From Rhodobacterales bacterium HKCCE4037 (GTDB lineage Bacteria > Pseudomonadota > Alphaproteobacteria > Rhodobacterales > Rhodobacteraceae), in contig WVSM01000012.1 in assembly GCA_015689645.1 (NCBI GenBank), positions 1 to 64,000 on the forward strand: 64,000 bases of DNA, given 5' to 3'. The notes under the pieces were generated by a model. That model worked only from the letters and a program-made list of their open reading frames with translations, was not told the DNA's origin and ran no database searches. This document shows positions 63,145 through 64,000 of the stretch, piece after piece; position 1 is the stretch's first letter, and the number at the start of each line of letters is the position of its first letter. Position numbers and translations under genes: made by a program.

Positions 63145-64000
63145 AGATAAAATCCTATATCAGCAACGGCGAATGGCTAGAGGAAGCACAGCCTCCAGCG
63201 CTTGAACGCGACGAACGCGGAGAGGAAAACGCTGAAGATCGGCCTGACCCTGCGCGCCAAGAGATTGACCGTGTTTTATCTGACGTAATTCGTTCGAAGA
63301 GCCTTATTGTCCTCACCGGTCTTGGCACATCGCTTTGTGTGAAAGACAATGCAGGCAACACGAAGGCACCTACTATGGGCGTTCTCTGGGAGGCCGTCCG
63401 AGACTATTTTTCAGCAGGGGGTGAAGATCGACCGACCTGGCAAGAAGTGATTCAAATTTCGCGTCAGCCAGAAGGCAACGAGAACATTGAAGAGCTGCTT
63501 TCTCGTGCAAAAATCGCAGAGTCGTTCGAAACAGGTAGTGCCCAAGACAAGATTGGTCGATTCATCGCCGGAGCGGAGAATATCATAAGAAGGAAGGTTG
63601 ATTTCCTTGAGCCCAATGAGGAGTTGCCGATCCACCAGTCTTTCCTTCGACGCCTCGCAAGACGATCCGTAAAGCGTGAACGTCTCAAGCTCTTTACAAC
63701 TAACTACGACCGTTGCTTTGAGCACGCGGCGCAACGAACTGGTTTCGTCGTCATGGATGGTTTCACGCTCTCGCAGCCTTCGATATTTGATCCAATGCAT
63801 TTTGCTTACGACATTGTGCGAAAAGGCAGTGAGGCGGACGCGCCAGACTATATAGAGAATCTATTCCAGTTATTCAAGATTCACGGCTCCGTTGACTGGG
63901 AGATTGATGAGGCGAGCAAAAAAATAAGAAAGTCTCCAGGAACAGACAAGCCACTTCTAATCTATCCGCGCAGCACAAAATATGAGCTTGCATTTGCTCA
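63141..64000 (+). CDS. SIR2-domain protein (partial, cut by window edge)
   Basis: 286 residues visible, no stop before the edge. SIR2-like NAD-binding motifs: SLIVLTGLGTSL (58-64), KLFTTNYDRCFEHA (TNYD 187-190) and FQLFKIHGSVDW (HGS 248-250), the Asn and His used for NAD cleavage by defence SIR2 domains such as ThsA. It probably depletes NAD+ when triggered. It starts inside the GIY-YIG stop (ATGA overlap), so it belongs to the same operon. A HerA-type ATPase partner may follow outside the window. Confidence 0.85.
   Translation, partial: MKIKSYISNGEWLEEAQPPALERDERGEENAEDRPDPARQEIDRVLSDVIRSKSLIVLTGLGTSLCVKDNAGNTKAPTMGVLWEAVRDYFSAGGEDRPTWQEVIQISRQPEGNENIEELLSRAKIAESFETGSAQDKIGRFIAGAENIIRRKVDFLEPNEELPIHQSFLRRLARRSVKRERLKLFTTNYDRCFEHAAQRTGFVVMDGFTLSQPSIFDPMHFAYDIVRKGSEADAPDYIENLFQLFKIHGSVDWEIDEASKKIRKSPGTDKPLLIYPRSTKYELAFA

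Larger units (their letters stand above)
51715..64000. mobile_element. Genomic island beside tRNA-Arg (right end outside window)
   Basis: From the tRNA onward the content changes from core genes to a serine recombinase, unknown genes and a defence operon, with patches of low GC. 51715-51916 is non-coding apart from a frame that is only the complement of the tRNA. The attachment repeat cannot be identified without the right end. Serine recombinases often use protein-gene targets, so the tRNA may be a boundary by coincidence. Confidence 0.65.

Noticed and set aside
56106-64000. DISARM, BREX or type I restriction assignment for the defence operon
   Set aside because: No DrmA/DrmB, PglZ/BrxC or HsdS-like gene is present; the PLD protein and methyltransferase alone are not enough.

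Overview
The window comes from a Rhodobacteraceae (Roseobacter-type) alphaproteobacterium. The evidence is high GC, the alphaproteobacterial r-protein gene order, a bztABCD acidic amino-acid transporter, an ATP12-type F1 chaperone, a LuxR/LuxI pair, near-consensus CtrA boxes (TTAA-N7-TTAA), and the palindromic intergenic repeats typical of this family.

1-26.7 kb: the str/S10/spc/alpha ribosomal superoperon, broken into blocks. After the 3' end of tuf come rpsJ-rplC-rplD-rplW, then rplB-rpsS-rplV-rpsC-rplP, rpmC-rpsQ-rplN-rplX-rplE-rpsN-rpsH-rplF-rplR-rpsE-rpmD, rplO-secY-adk, and rpsM-rpsK-rpoA-rplQ. Three blocks end in clear terminators, and four restart at promoters of one type (TTGMCN-N17-TATACG-like). 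Non-ribosomal cargo sits between blocks: an ArsR/SRPBCC operon, a prokaryotic glutamate-receptor channel, a minimal chemoreceptor, a GST/WYL-regulator pair, an M20 amidohydrolase, a lysozyme-like protein, a 2OG oxygenase, a methyltransferase and a BrnT/BrnA toxin-antitoxin pair.

26.7-51.7 kb: core and regulatory genes. These are luxR-luxI, rarA, crcB, an RluC-type pseudouridine synthase, an ATP12-type chaperone, bztABCD, sixA, an Fe-S protein, argB, engB, a MOSC protein, yidC, a degenerate GGDEF/EAL protein, ttcA, an alpha/beta hydrolase, yidD-rnpA-rpmH, a DUF523 protein, a TVP38 membrane protein with a MerA-like flavoprotein, and a sensor kinase. The stretch ends with tRNA-Arg(ACG).

51.7-64 kb (open at the right edge): a genomic island. 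Next to the tRNA are a large serine recombinase and a small partner gene, then a convergent pair (an unknown protein and a HExxH putative metalloprotease). A roughly 550-base non-coding region with a run of stem-loops follows. Then comes a tightly packed five-gene operon: an MmeI-like adenine-N6 DNA methyltransferase, a PLD-superfamily nuclease, an SF2 helicase, a GIY-YIG nuclease and a SIR2-domain protein cut by the window edge. I read it as an anti-phage restriction/abortive-infection system whose exact combination I do not recognise. The methyltransferase's recognition half and the PLD nuclease are visibly more A/T-rich than the flanking modules, as if exchanged together as a specificity cassette.

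Small-scale structure includes four families of dispersed palindromic elements. One pair shows compensatory base changes, and another pair keeps an identical distance from a palindrome to a CtrA box.
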